Of a stretch of 64,000 nucleotides of DNA, positions 10,559 to 24,800 are shown piece by piece (positions within the stretch are counted from its first letter, which is position 1; every line of letters starts with the position of its first letter). Below the pieces are notes generated by a model. The model was not told where the DNA came from. It saw nothing but the letters and a program-made list of their open reading frames with translations, and ran no database searches. The position numbers and the translations under genes were made by a program. This DNA comes from Prinsepia uniflora (taxonomy: Eukaryota > Streptophyta > Magnoliopsida > Rosales > Rosaceae). The DNA is taken from NCBI GenBank assembly GCA_032719365.1, contig CM064864.1, positions 4,014,183 to 4,078,182 of the forward strand. Reading direction: 5' to 3'.

Positions 10559-13500
10559 ATGGCGAACATGGCCACGAGGACACATCTGCTGGACCGCTGG
10601 AAAGGCATTGAGGAAGAATCAGACGAAGACAACGATCGCATTGACCCCTCCAAGCGTCATCGTCTCCACCAGAACAAAGAGCAGTGGTATTCTCTCTCAT
10701 TTCTTCGTTTGAATTCCATTTAGAGATACTTAATCCTTGTTTTTGAAAAAAGCTTCAAATTTAGTTTTGGAATGCAAACAAACCGCTTCCGAAATGCTGA
10801 ACAACTAATCTAAAGTGAACTGGGGTTATCATCTAACTAAAGATTGTTAGTATTTTTGTTTGGTGATCAAAATTTCAGAACTTAATTTTGAGGCAGCAAT
10901 GACGAATTCAATCAGATTATTCGAAATGGAAGATGTTAAAGATGTAAAGAGTGATTATTAGTAAGTTGAGAGGATAAAATAAACAACATTGAAAATATTT
11001 GTTTATTTGTTAGACCCGGCCTGCATGCATTTGCATTGTTGGTTTGAACTATTACTTTGTTCTTTGAATGCATGTTTGTGTATGTATCTTATTTGTGTTC
11101 AGATTCTTGTAATCTAGAGAAAGATATATACAGCATTTGTGACCGGGTAGCGGAATGAGATTCTTAGTGGAGTGTAAGAAGTGAACTACATTAAGATGTT
11201 TGTTTCTGTAATGGTTCGCATTAATTTCTTCACTTGTGTGATTAGTTTCATTATTATTTCCTGTATTGCTTTCTTCATGGATGTGTCTGGCCTGGGAAGT
11301 TTTAGGTGCAAAGCCTTTTTCGCAGTTCAAGTTCATTTTGACTTTTACCCCCATAAACTTGCTTTAAAGAATTCCAAACCTGAATTATTTCGAGAAATTT
11401 AAACAATTGAATTCAATCTGACTCCTCTCTCTGTTCTTGGTTTTTTTGTTTCTTCTTTGTCTATGATTAGTTTTACTCTCTTCAAGGTTGGTTGATGGCT
11501 TTCTATTCTTCATTGTACGTGTTTTTAGCTGGACGGACCTTTTGGTCTGTTTTCATCCTTTTTTATTGTTTTGCTTATGATGTTTACCCTAGGCTCATCT
11601 TGTTTGCTCCTTTAATTTTATTTTATGAGCAATACAGTTTGTTTCTTTCACCCAAAAAAAAAGAAGAGAGAAATTTAACTAGCCACTTTATGGCTATTTG
11701 TTTATTTTTAACATATAATATTCAATTTTTCATTGTGTCAGGTTTGTAGATGCATTTAAGTTCTTGATCTCTTTGCCAAAAGAGAATCATATTTGGTGTG
11801 GGTCGTGGGATTTAATGGGGCCTCTTCTGGAGACGTTTTACAACTACTTCAAAGATGAGCATTCTGATTCTCCGCTTAGACAACTATGGAGGAGAATCTC
11901 TGATGAAATGCGGCAGTGCATCCAGTGCACTTCCCAGCACTATCAGGCCCAAGAGATGTATAGCATGGAGTACGAATCGAGTTCTATTGGTCCTCTTCTC
12001 GATGTTTTGCGAAGTCTCGATGAGGAAAGGGTGACACAGCACTTGATCGAGATAAATACTAGATTAGCCAAAAGTGAATATGATGCTGCCCGTGATAATG
12101 CAGAAGTCATTAGTGTCCTGTATGAGGTATGTTTATGTTCTCTTTTAGTTTTCATTTTATGGTTTTTATTTTTGTGATAGAATTAGTATTGCGTTTATAT
12201 TTTTGGTGTTGTTTGTTTATGGTGATACTCACGTTTATGTATGCATCTAACTATGTATTAAATTTCCTTGTAAATTAGCAGATCAGAATTGCTTTCTTTT
12301 GTTTCATTTGTTGTCAACTTACAGGTTCTAATGTTCCCTGTACTGTTAGCTGATGAGTCCTTATTCACTGAATTTGAAAAATTTATCGAAGCGGTTGATG
12401 ATATGCATGAACTGGCTCTGGCCGGACAGCAACAGTTTCCGGTATTTTGTTGGTAGATTTGTTCCTATCTGTTCTCAGTTGGCTTTCGTTTTTCTTAAAT
12501 AAGCTTATTTCTTGTTTTCCTTATAGAGTGAAGGTGTTTTCTGTTAGGGTGTTTATGCACTATTTTTCTTCAAAAGAAGAGTGCGCTCTGTTGGTCATCG
12601 TTTGGCTGGTTCGATGGGAAAACTGAGGTATCATTTCCTGAATTAAGCTTCCCGACCACACTTTTTAGCTTGATATTATTGTTGTTATCTACTAATAACA
12701 ATATTCAGAATCCAAACTACTTTAAAAAGATTAGGGGTTTGTTTATGAGAAGTTGTCTTTTTGCTTTGCCAGCAGGTGCATTTTGGAAATGCTTTCTATT
12801 TCATCTCTAATTCTATTTCTGTTTGTGCATTTTGGTTTCATTTTTTATTCTCTTTCTATTTAGGAAGTCAATAGACTTAGAACCCCTGCAGCCTTTGCTG
12901 AAGAAATTCATCGGCTTCTTGGAGACTGAAGTGTTACCATCAACTTTGAAAACGCCGAGGCCTAGAGTGCAGCTGGAACGTATGTCTATATGGCTTGGAA
13001 TCAAATCACTGTAGGAAATTCTGGCTAGAAACCATCTATTGTCAGCAAGTGCTTTCCTTTTCTAGATTTCTTGCTAATTATCCTTTTATGTGTTTTTTGA
13101 AGGCTTGGGTTTTTGGAACCTCCAGCTTTTGAAGAAGGAATATTAGAGCGCTATCCTATTTTTCTTGATATCGTACTCAACCATATTAGTGGTGATTCAT
13201 TAGAATTCTCTCATGCAGTTGCTTGCTTGAGAATACTCTTTGAAATGCTTGGTACACACCTCTTCTTATTTTTCAACTATTTGTTGATATTCTGTTCAAT
13301 ATTTCTAATACATTTTCTTTATTATTGTTCCTTTGCTTAAGGTTGTAAGCTTTGGTTGAGATCTACACTGTCTCCAAGTGTGATGCGCAATACTTTATTG
13401 GGCCAGTGTTTTCATACTCGAAACGAGAAAAGCCATAAGGACATTTTTGATCTTTTTCAGCCTCTTTTGCAGGCATGTCTGATATATATGCAACTATCAT

Positions 13501-15851
13501 TTACAGTCTTTCCTGTATTTTTCTGTATTTTACTTGGTACTAGTAGTATTTCTTACTTTAATAATCTAATATGCTCAACTCCAAATTATGCAGTCTCTTG
13601 AAGCTTTGCAAGACGGGGAACATGAAAAACAACGTAGGCATTTTCTCTATTTTCTCCTCATTCAGGTGCCTGTGAGCAGTAACTTCAGTGGATTAACGAG
13701 ACAAAAGGCTTGTCAGGTTTTATTAGTTCCTCTAAATTGTTAGTCATGGCGGTATCTAATGTTTAGCTATATTATATATGTTATCATTATTACAATAAGA
13801 CTGGTCTATTCTCTGGATTATCCTTGTTTTATTTATTGCAAAGTTGTATTTTCAGATAGCCCTTCTTATTGTGCATCGAGGCTACACAATGAATCCACCT
13901 TGTCCTCCTTCTGAATGTGCACATACGTGGTATGTGATTTATTTATCATTAAATAGATGTATCTGTGGAGGCCCTTTTCTGAGTATCTATAAGGTGATCT
14001 TGAAACCAAAAAAAATATGTATATATAGAGCACGAAGTTGATCATGTTCTTACTTTTCAGTTTGGAATATGTATTTTCCTTCTTTTGTTTTGCCCGGCAT
14101 ATTATTGTAAATTAGAGGAGAAAATAGAGGGAGATTTGAAAATGAACATAATTTTATCCTGGGGTTGAGTGTTGCAAGGAATACGGTTCATCACCCCTTA
14201 GCTATACAACAGCAGGGGACAAGAAACTGATGGAGAAAAATCCTGTAGTATTGCTCTGATTTTCCTTTCTAAAAACAAAGGATTCATAATTTCTTCCCTT
14301 GGTCGTCCTTAATTGCATTTGTGTGTTTTTAGCTTGAATGATATTTTATAAGGAATGATTAAGTGAATGTATAAGAACAGGTAGCAATGTATGTCTATAG
14401 GTGGTCTCAGTCACACATTTATTCATGCTTCACGGTTAGTTGATAAAGGCTCTGCACAAATTTCTGTTGCCTATAATCTGTTTATATTTGACAGGGGCCC
14501 TTCCCTTGTGTCATCTCTGAAGGATTCTTCACTTCACAATTCTCTGAGACAACCTGCCTTTGATCTTATACAAACTATCATGGTGTCTGATGCTGCTGTA
14601 TTGATAAACTCAGTGCTGAATACCCACCTAACCCTCGGTTCTGGAAGAAGCATGTCTTATGAGTTGAATGAGGAAAATGATGAGGGGCTTCTGTTTCCTA
14701 TGGTAGCTGATGGGAAGGATACTAGTTCGTGGAGTGAATTTAGCATGCAAAGTAAAATTACGTCTCGGGAATTTAGAGAGTGGATGTGCATTCCAATGTT
14801 ATGGGTGGATGTCCTTGTTGATATCAATCCATCAACTCTTCCTATATCTTTCTCAAAGGCTGTTTTCTGGGCGCGGTCTCGTTTTCCTATGGTAGAACCG
14901 GAGACTGGGACAGAACTGGTTGTTCCAGTCAGAACCTGGCTTTTTTCCTCTGCTACAGAAATATCTTCAACCTTTGGGTGGAAGATTCCTACTGGTTCTG
15001 ATGATGGTGGAGCTGTGGAGTCCAAAAACGCAATAAAAGTCTCAACAATGCCACTTCCATTAATACGAACATTCAACAGGTTTTTTTCCTTCCATTCGTT
15101 CTTCTACCTTTGTTGTACATGTTATAGAATGCTGTTATCTACAATTCAAGCATACTTTGTTGCTGGTGGATTTGGCGATTCTTTTAGTAATAACATGGCG
15201 GTGTTTTGCAGGTTAACATCACATTTTCTGGTCCATGTGGGGCAGGGGGAACTTTGTAAGCGGTGGACATGGGAGCCAAGGATGGGTGAAAGCTTGTTCC
15301 TTTCACTCATAGATCCCAGTGATGTAATTATTTTATTCGTACAATAATTTATACCTTCAGGCCAAAAGAAGAAACTATATTTATGGCTTAGATGCATCTT
15401 CTTGTACCTCATATGTTATTCAATCGTACTGACAACAATTATTTGCACCTTAATTGTGTTTTTAACTTTTTTGTATAACATGAACCTATTTGTGATGCAG
15501 AATGTGAGGAAGTTTGGCAAGTACATCTTGGAACAGGTTTCCAATACACAGGGTCTTTCTTGTAGTTTGAAGTTCCTATGTTCTTATGGATCTTCATTAT
15601 CTGCTGTCTTTTTGGGCTTAAGACATGCAGTGAAATTGGTAATATTTTTGTTTCATTGAATTTCTTGAGAATTGAAACTACTGATGTATAGCAGTATGTA
15701 GTTCATCTAGCTTTCTTTCAGTCTAGTACATAACTAAGGGTAGCTATAAATTTTTAAACTCTAATGAAACAGTTAACCGTGTTTGTAATCACAATAACCC
15801 TGTGTGTTATGAATGCTCAGTTTATTAGAGCTTAAAAGAGTGGTCTAAATA

Positions 15852-15893
<42 letters not shown>

Positions 15894-18800
15894 ACGCATC
15901 TTTAGTTTCTTACTTTATTTAATTATCATTCTTTTGAGGGTAAGAAAGGATATAAATGTTGTGATCTTCTGTATATTTATTTTAATTTGAATACGAACCC
16001 ATATGCATCTCTTTACTTTAGTCAGGAAATTGGTCACAGATAGAGAGAATATATAGGTGTATATTCTTGGGCAGAATTGAATTTTTGAAGCGCCGGTAGT
16101 GATGTCCTAGCAGTTTTAGTGATAGTTCCACAGAATAGTTCTCTCTATCATTGTGTTCTTTTTTCTTTGCCTCTGCTTTTTATTTTTTATTTTTTATTTT
16201 TATATTATGGTTCATTGCCATTTCAGGTCCAATTGGATGCTGTTATATCAAGGTTTCAGACCCTACATCATTTTTTCTTTGTTCTGCGGAGATTACTTAT
16301 TGATGGGGATTCACGCCCAGTGGACTATCCGGAATCTGACCACTTAAATATGAAGAAATTCTCTTCTCAAGGCGGATTTCTTAGGCAGCCAGTCTTTGAT
16401 TCACTGCCTTTCAATGTCAATGGTCATTCCTCAAATGTCGACTCAAATTTACTGGAGAAGTTTTATTATTTGCTAGCAGAAACTGCATGGCCTTCCATAT
16501 GCAAGTGCTTATTAGAAGGAAAACCATTTATTGATAACAGTGTTTGTCAGGTAGTGTTTCTAATTGTAAATGATAAGTTACTTTGGTTATTCGCATAGTG
16601 AGTACAATTTATTTGGGTTTGTACTTTTTTCTCTTCGGGTGGGTGGTGCTGTAGCTTTCCAGATGAAGTAACTCATCACTTGTCTTTATTTTTCTGTGCC
16701 CGAGTATTGTTTCTAGTGCAGTTTTGATAGGAAGTGCAATTTTAGTTCTTAATGCTTTGGGAGCTGTTGGAGTGGAATATTTACTACAAAGGAAAAGGAC
16801 CTCAGCTTGTTTGTTGATAGTATTAAGCTATAGTTCTAATTATTTTTAATTACATTTTGCTTCAGATGACGTGTGTCCGCATACTTGAGATCCTTCCTTG
16901 CGTGGTTGAAAGAATATACTCTGGAATAAGGGACAATACACAGGACTTCTCATGGCTTCATGATTTTATGGACTGGGGAAAGTCATTGCTTAAAACTGTG
17001 GTTGTTTACTGGCAACGAACGCTTGCCTCCTTGCTGAAATTGTTCAAAGGGTCGTGTAACAGTTCTATTGCATCCACAATCAGCATTATTGAAAATCTCA
17101 TTTCAAGTGGTGAGCTTTTTATATTGAAATAGATTGATGAAACAAAAGTTATTAATATCTTGCAATAACCACCCTACCCCCTTTTCTTTTGTTGAAGCCG
17201 TGACCCTTTTTTAATATTGGAAGTAACATGTTTTTATGTGTTTTTCCTTCTAAATCTAGATTGTGTTTCCATGGAAGAATTGATGGAACAAGTGTTGCGC
17301 CTTTCGGTTTCTTTATCTAAAGAAGCTTCTTCTAGTATGGAAACGACTGATCACTGTTCAAAAGCTTTCTTTCCTGAAGGGTTTTCTTTAGAGAAGAAGT
17401 ATTTAGGTCTCGATATACAACCCTTGCCTATCAAGGACCGAGAAGTTCAAATCCTGCACTCACCTTTGATGGATAACAGAAAGAGTAAGGATGATATGAT
17501 CATGCTTTCTGATGATGAAACTGAAGCAGTTTCTACCAGTGAAGCATGTTCATTTGATACTAAGATAAGTCCATCCATAGTGAGTGAAGCGACCGTTGCT
17601 TCTAGTGCAGATAAAAGCACTTCATATACTGAACCTGTGAAGAAGGTTTCTGGTTCTCAAGCTTCAAAGGATTATTTGAAGGCCTTCCAGAAAAGATATG
17701 TTACAGATGGTTCTACCCTTCCTTCTCAGGCTCTGGATGTTGATAGATCAAGTAGAAAAATGCAACCTGTTTCATCACTCAAATCAAAAGATGTAGATAA
17801 TAGCAGAAAAGAAATAATTACTGAATGCAATGTGATTGATTCTGGAAAATTGCAGGAGAGAAATGATTTGAATAAGTCATCTGTAAGTGCAGCCAGTTTC
17901 AAAAAGTTGAAACAGCCTTGCAACAATGCACTCTTGAAAACGGACAACTCTGTATTGAAAGAGATACTATGTGATGCCAAAGACGGTTCATTGGAGTCTG
18001 CTCTAAATGCTGTCAGACATCAGCAGTCACTTGTGCCAAAAACAATCACTTCTGCTCCTAAGCGACAACTTATTCAGCTTAAGTCACCTTTCCAGAACAG
18101 ACCTAGCCATCTACATAGGCTGGAAGCTCGGATGAAAAGGTTCCAGCCGCCAAGGCTTGATGAATGGTATAGACCAATCTTAGAATTAGATTACTTTGCA
18201 CTGGTGGGGGTAGCATCTGGAAATGAAAACGGTAGCCATAAAGTTGCAAAATTGAAGGAGGTCCCTGTGCAGTTCCAATCACCTGAACAGTATGTTGAAA
18301 TTTTTTGTCCATTGGTTTTAGAGGAGTTTAAGGCACAGTTACAAAGTTCATTTCAAGAAACGTCTTCATGGGAAGAGATGTATTTTGGCAGTTTATCAGT
18401 TCTTTCAGTTGAAAGGATTGATGAATTTCATCTTATTCGCTTTGCACATGACGTCGATGATTCTACAGCATCAAGCAACTTTTCAGAAAATGACCTTGTC
18501 TTGCTAACAAAAGAGCCCCCACAGAAATCATCTCATGATGTTCATGTGCTTGGGAAGGTATTACTTAATATATATTCATGCAACGAGGAAGTCTTTTGTT
18601 TGCTGTGATGAATATGCTTGGGAAACTTCAAGCCACATATATATGCACTTTATGTATTCATATGATGCTCGAATAGAAATATCTTATGTTTTCTTATGCT
18701 AAAATAATCTGTATTCTCAGGTGGAGAAGCGTGAGAGAGACAACAAAAGAAGGTTAAGTATACTACTCATCAGGTTTTATTTTATGAGTGGCACTTCACG

Positions 18801-21800
18801 TTTACATCAAGCAAGAAGAAACTTCCTTGAACGTAGTAAATGGCATGCAAGTCGTATTATGAACATTACACCCCAACTTCGCGAGTTTCAGGCATTATCA
18901 TCGATAAAGGATATCCCCTTACTTCCAATTATTTTGAAGCCTGTCAATGATTCTAGTGAAAGCAAGGAAGTAGATCTCAGTAAGCTTTCCCAGCCGTTGC
19001 AGCGAATACTGAAGTCATCTTTTAATGACAGTCAACTTCAGGCTATTAGTATTGCCAGTGGATCACCAAGGAGGGAGAAAGATTTTGAATTATCTCTTAT
19101 TCAGGGTCCTCCTGGTTCGTGATTTACCTGGTATTACTTTCAGAGATCCAAAATATTACATGATTTATCATTTTATTAATTAGGTTTAATTGCTTATATC
19201 ATATGTAGGTACTGGTAAGACAAAAACTATTGTGGCCATTGTCAGTGCTTTGCTTGCTTCCCCTTCACGGAAGACAGATCCTGAAAAAAAAATTCTTGAT
19301 GTCAGTTTGAAACAAACTTCAGTTCCCAAGGTTAACCAGGCAGCTGCCATTGCAAGGGCATGGCAAGATGCAGCCTTAGCCAGACAACTGAATGAGGATG
19401 TACAAAGGAATACAAAATCTATAGAAAGTTACTTCAAAGGAAGAGTACTCATCTGTGCTCAATCTAATGCTGCTGTTGATGAGTTGGTGTCAAGGATTTC
19501 AAGCCAAGGACTGTACGGCAGTGATGGAAAGATGTATAAGCCCTATCTTGTAAGGGTTGGAAATGCAAAAACAATACATCCAAATTCGCTACCGTTCTTT
19601 ATTGATACACTTGTTGAGCAACGGTTGACAGATGAGAAAATGAAATTGATTGATACAAAGAATGACTTGAGTGTGGATTCTTCAATCCAACTGCGAGCTC
19701 ATCTAGAAAAGTTAGTTGATCGTATTAGATTCTTTGAAGCCAAGCGTGCTAACTTAAATGATCAAAATCCTGACCTTAGAAAGTCTTCTGAAGATGATAT
19801 TTGTACAGGGGACGATGGGAAGGAACTGTCTGATGCACAAGTATCTTTCAAGTTACGAAAACTTTATGAACAAAAGAAGCAAATTTATAAGGATCTTAGT
19901 ACTGTTCAGCAGCAGGAGAAGAAAACTAACGAAGAAATCAGAGGACTTAAATATAAACTGCGGAAGACTATTCTCAGAGAAGCTGAAATAGTGGTAACTA
20001 CATTAAGTGGCTGTGGGGGAGACCTTTATGGAGTTTGTTCTGAATCTATGTCAAGCCATAAGTATGGCAGTCCATCTGAACATACTCTTTTTGATGCTGT
20101 TGTTATTGATGAAGCTGCTCAAGTAAAGTTTGTCAAGTTTATAATTCCGGTTGACAATAGTTGCTGGTTTTTCTTTCTTGCCTTTTAAGCATTAATTTTT
20201 GTTACCACAGGCTCTGGAACCTGCCACTCTGATTCCTCTTCAGCTTTTAAAGTCTAGTGGAACCAAATGCATTATGGTAAGGAGCGTTTAACAGGATTAC
20301 ATGAAAAAGTTTGTGTGTTAAGTAGTGCTGAAATTTGAAATTTATGTTGAAGGTTGGCGATCCAAAGCAGCTTCCTGCAACAGTCCTCTCAAACATCGCC
20401 AGTAAATTTTTGTATGAGTGCAGCATGTTTGAACGTTTACAAAGGGGTGGGCACCCAGTGACTATGCTGACCAAACAGGTAAGAAAAATCGAAAGAATGC
20501 CCCACCACCTTCCCATATTATAATTGGGCATTCTAAATATATTATTTTTATACACATTGGGCATTCTAATGCACATTAAAACATAATCTCTATGTGTTCT
20601 GTGCCATGCCAGTTTGTTTTGTTGTTGGAACTTACCTAGAGATTGTATAATATCTGTTGCTTGGGTGGTCTTTGATATTGGGGGATTGGGAAGTATACAA
20701 AAACTTATTCATTTGGATTCCTGAAAGTACTGGGTCCCATATTGATGTGGATTTTTCTTTGCACTTGTTTGTTTTAACTCAAATTACGTAGATATTACTT
20801 GAGAGAACCCTGAGGAATAGGGAATCCTTATCCTTTTTAGATGAAAAATGATAGATCTTTGTTTTTACATCATGGATTTATTGGTATGCTTCTGGACATT
20901 GATAGTGAGACTGCACTAAAAAGCATCACACTAAATATTTATAATCCCGACATCTTGTGGGTTGTAATGTGTGTAGTGATCTTTGAAAGCTGATTCTACT
21001 CTTTCTTGAATGTTCATAACATTAGATAAATATGTTTAATCAAAGAAATAAATGCAAACTCGTCTTTCTGCAAAGAACAACTACCTATGCCTATATAAAA
21101 TAGTTTCTTAGGCCCCATTTGATAACCATTTGGTTTTTAGTTTTTAGTTTTAACCTTTTGTGCATAAAATATGGAGAAAGTAGATGGGGGGAAAGGAGGG
21201 ATGGAGAAGAATTGTGGTTCGGAGAGACAGAAATAAAGAAGAATGAAGGAAAACAAAATCTAGAAGGTGAAAACAACTTAAAATCGTTGTTGGTTTTTAG
21301 TCTCCATTTTGTGTACATTTCCTCAACATATCTCTCAGCATCTTTCAGACTATTAATTTAAATTAAATTTGAAGTGTCAACTCTTCTTCATTCCTTTTAT
21401 CCCTTTCATTTCAAGCACAAAAAGTGAAAACCAAAAACCCCAAAAACCAAAACCAAATGGTTATGGGCCCTTAATGTTGCAGAATTTGCAAGTTCTAAAT
21501 AATGTTTTAGCTCTTATATGTGCTGATATTTATAAGATCCCCCATTATTAGTTTTTAACTTCCTTTATGCTGTCAAATGGCAGTACACGATGCTAAAAGG
21601 TATGAAAGGTTTTCTGTTTTATTCAGTAAGTAAATTGTGTACAGAGGTTCTTTAAGTAGACTTCTAGAGAACTAAACTAGGTAAGTACATTTTAGACAAA
21701 CTAGGAAGGAATCAAGTAGATACAAATTTACATAGGAAAGAATCCAGGTGATTCTGTGGACTTAGGCCCAGCAGATCAGGGAGATTGATCCTCAATCTCC

Positions 21801-24800
21801 TGTGATCGGCTGGGATCTTTATCACGCCCCCGCAAGACGGTGGTGCCATCGGCAACGCCGATCTTGGAACGTAGGAGTTGAAAGCGGGGTCTGGGCAAAG
21901 CTTTTGTGAGAGCATCAGCAAGCTGGTCGTCCGTGGAGATGTGGGAGACAGTAAGTAGACCACGGCTGACTTGGGAGCGGACAAAGTGATAGTCGATTTC
22001 AACATGCTTCATGCGAGTGTGAAGTGTGGGATTGGAGCAGTAGAACGTAGTACCAATGTTGTCGCAAGAGATGTTCGGCTTGCCGGCTGTGGAGATGCCC
22101 AGGTCACGCAGCAAGGCTTGTACCCACATAAGTTCTGCAGTGGTGGATGCCACAGCACGGTATTCAGCCTCTGTAGAAGACCTGGAAACAGCGCGTTGTT
22201 TGCGTGAGCTCTAGGAGATTAGATTACCACCCAAGTAGACAAGGTAGGCAGTGGTGGATTTGCGGTCTTCTGGGTCACCAGCCCAATTCCCATCAGAGTA
22301 GGCATGCAGGGTGTGATAGGAGTGGGAGACGGCATGCAGCTGGTTGGTGGAGGCACGGTGCAGATGTAGTCCATAGAACAACGTGCCCTTCAAGTACCTT
22401 AGCACCCGTTTGAGAGCCTGCCAATGCTGCTCAGTAGGAGCATGCATAAACTGTGACAGTTTGTTCACAGCAAAGGACACATCCGGCCGTGTGAGACTTA
22501 GGTACTGAAGACTGCCTACTAGTTTCCGAAAGGGAGTGGCATCAGTGGGTGGGGAGCCGTCCTGCAACATGAGAGTGGGGGAAACAGCCAGGGGGGTGGA
22601 GACAGGTTTGGCACCATCCATGCGTGCCATTGTGAGGTCCTGAATATATTTATGTTGGGACAGAAACAGACCAGTGGTTGTGGGCAGAACCTCAACTCCA
22701 AGGAAGTAGTGAAGGGCTCCCATATCCTTGACCGAAAAGCGGGCAGCAAGGGAATGGATGAACTTGGAGATTAGTGCTGGGCTGTTTCCTGTCACAATTA
22801 AATCATCAACATAGACAAGGAAGTAGAGGACAGTAGAGCCTTGCCTGAGAATGAAAAGGGAAGCATCAGATGGTGCTGGGTGAAAACCATGGGACACTAG
22901 GAAGGACTGCAGCTCCTGATACCAGGCCCGAGGGGCTTGCTTCAGGCCATAAATTGCTTTGCGAAGCTTGCAGACATAGGACGGGTGTTGAGAATCAACA
23001 AAACCCGTGGGTTGTGCCATGTGAACATCCTCATGAAGGGTGCCTTGAAGAAAGGCATTGTTGACGTCCAGTTGGCGTATGGACCAGGCCTGAGTAACAG
23101 CGAGGTGAAGAACAGTCCGGATGGTGGTGGGTTTGACTACGGGACTGAAGGTGGCCGAGTAGTCTACCCCTGGCCGCTGGTGAAACCCCTTAGCAACTAA
23201 GCGGGCTTTGTACTGGTCCACAGCACCCGTGGGAGTGCGTTTGATCCTGAAGACCCATTTGTTACCCACAATGTTTTGGGCAGGATGAGGGGGAACTAAT
23301 TCCCATGTGCCATTCCGGATAAGAGCATTCATCTCTGCTGACATTGCTTGGCGCCAGTGAGGATCCTTGACAGCCTGAGATACACAAGTAGGCTCAACAA
23401 TTGGTGAGAGGGATTGGGTAGTTGTGGCCAAGGCATAGCTGGGTACAGGCCGTACAGTGCCGGTTTGGGTGCGGGTCAGCATAGGATGAGTGCGGGTGGG
23501 TGGTTGGGTTGGGGATAGAGCAGGGGAGGTGTTTAATGGTGCAGAAGAGGGTGGAGGAGGGGGCTGGCGGCGGCTGTAAGTGCGGAGGGGAGGGGGTGGA
23601 GGGGCTGCAGGTGCAGGGGGGCAGACAGGAGGGCTGCCAGGGTCGGGGATGATGGGAGGCAGTGACAGAACTGCTGCAGAAGGTGCTGTTGCTTCAAGGC
23701 CAGGCGGGAATGCTGTGTCCGAGGGGTCCAGGGGGACTGTAGGGGTGGCAGGCGAGCTGGTAGATGCTGCTGGTGAGCTGGCAGGTGCAGTGGTGTCACA
23801 GGAAGGAAGGTAAAGACACTGGAGGAAGGGTGGACAGCCAAGCATCAAAGTTGGCAGAAGTGACATGAGGGAGATGGGAGGAGGTGGCAAGACCCGGGAA
23901 GGTGTTTTCATCAAATTGAACATGGCGGGAGACAAACAGTTTGTGAGAGGAAGGTTCAAAACAGAGATAGGCACTCTGATTGAGAGAGTAGCCCAGGAAA
24001 ATGCAGGGAGTGGAGCGAGGCTGCATTTTGTTGGAGTTATAGGGTCGCAGCCATGGAAAACAGAGACATCCAAAGGGACGAAGTTTGGTGTAGTTAGGGG
24101 ACTGGTTGAAAAGAGCAGTAAAGGGAGTGGTGTTTTGGAGAATGGGAGTTGGAAGCCGGTTGATGACATAGACAGCAGCCTTGAAGGCATACGGCCAATA
24201 GGTGAGGGGAAGATTGGCCTGGTGAAGGAGGGTGAGACCAGTTTCAACTACATGGCGGTGGCGTCTTTCAGGAATGCCATTATGTTGGGGGGTGTGGGGA
24301 GGGGTGAGAAGATGGTTGATGCCATGAGTGGTAAGGAAGCTTTTGAGTTTGACAAATTCCCCACCACCATCAGTGTAGAGTGAAGCAATGGATGTGGTGA
24401 AGTAGTTTTCAACCAGGTGTTTAAAGTCAACAAAGGTTGCAAAGACATCAGACTTCCGTTTTAGAGGATAGAGCCAAGTATACTTGGTATAATGGTCTAC
24501 AAAGATGACGTAGTAGGAAAAACCATCAGGGGAGGGATACGGGGCAGGACCCCATACATCAGAAAAGAGTAATTGAAGTGGACGGGTGCTAGTGAGAGAG
24601 GAGACACCAAAAGGAAGCTTGTGACTTTTATTGCATAAACAAGGACATACAGAATTGATAGTTTTGGGAGGTACATTTAGAGAGCAGAATTTAAGAACAG
24701 ATTGGAGAATTTTTGGACTAGGATGGCCGAGACGACGATGCCATAACTGAGGAGAGACCACCACACCCACCAGAGCTTGAGGTTGTTGATGGGAAGAGGG

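Noticed and set aside
12980..13102. Consensus GTATGT donor for exon 5
   Set aside because: It puts all downstream exons out of frame, whereas the donor at 13011 keeps the whole 2,325-residue frame open.
23865..24383. 172-codon plus-strand frame in intron 19
   Set aside because: Antisense shadow of the copia polyprotein.
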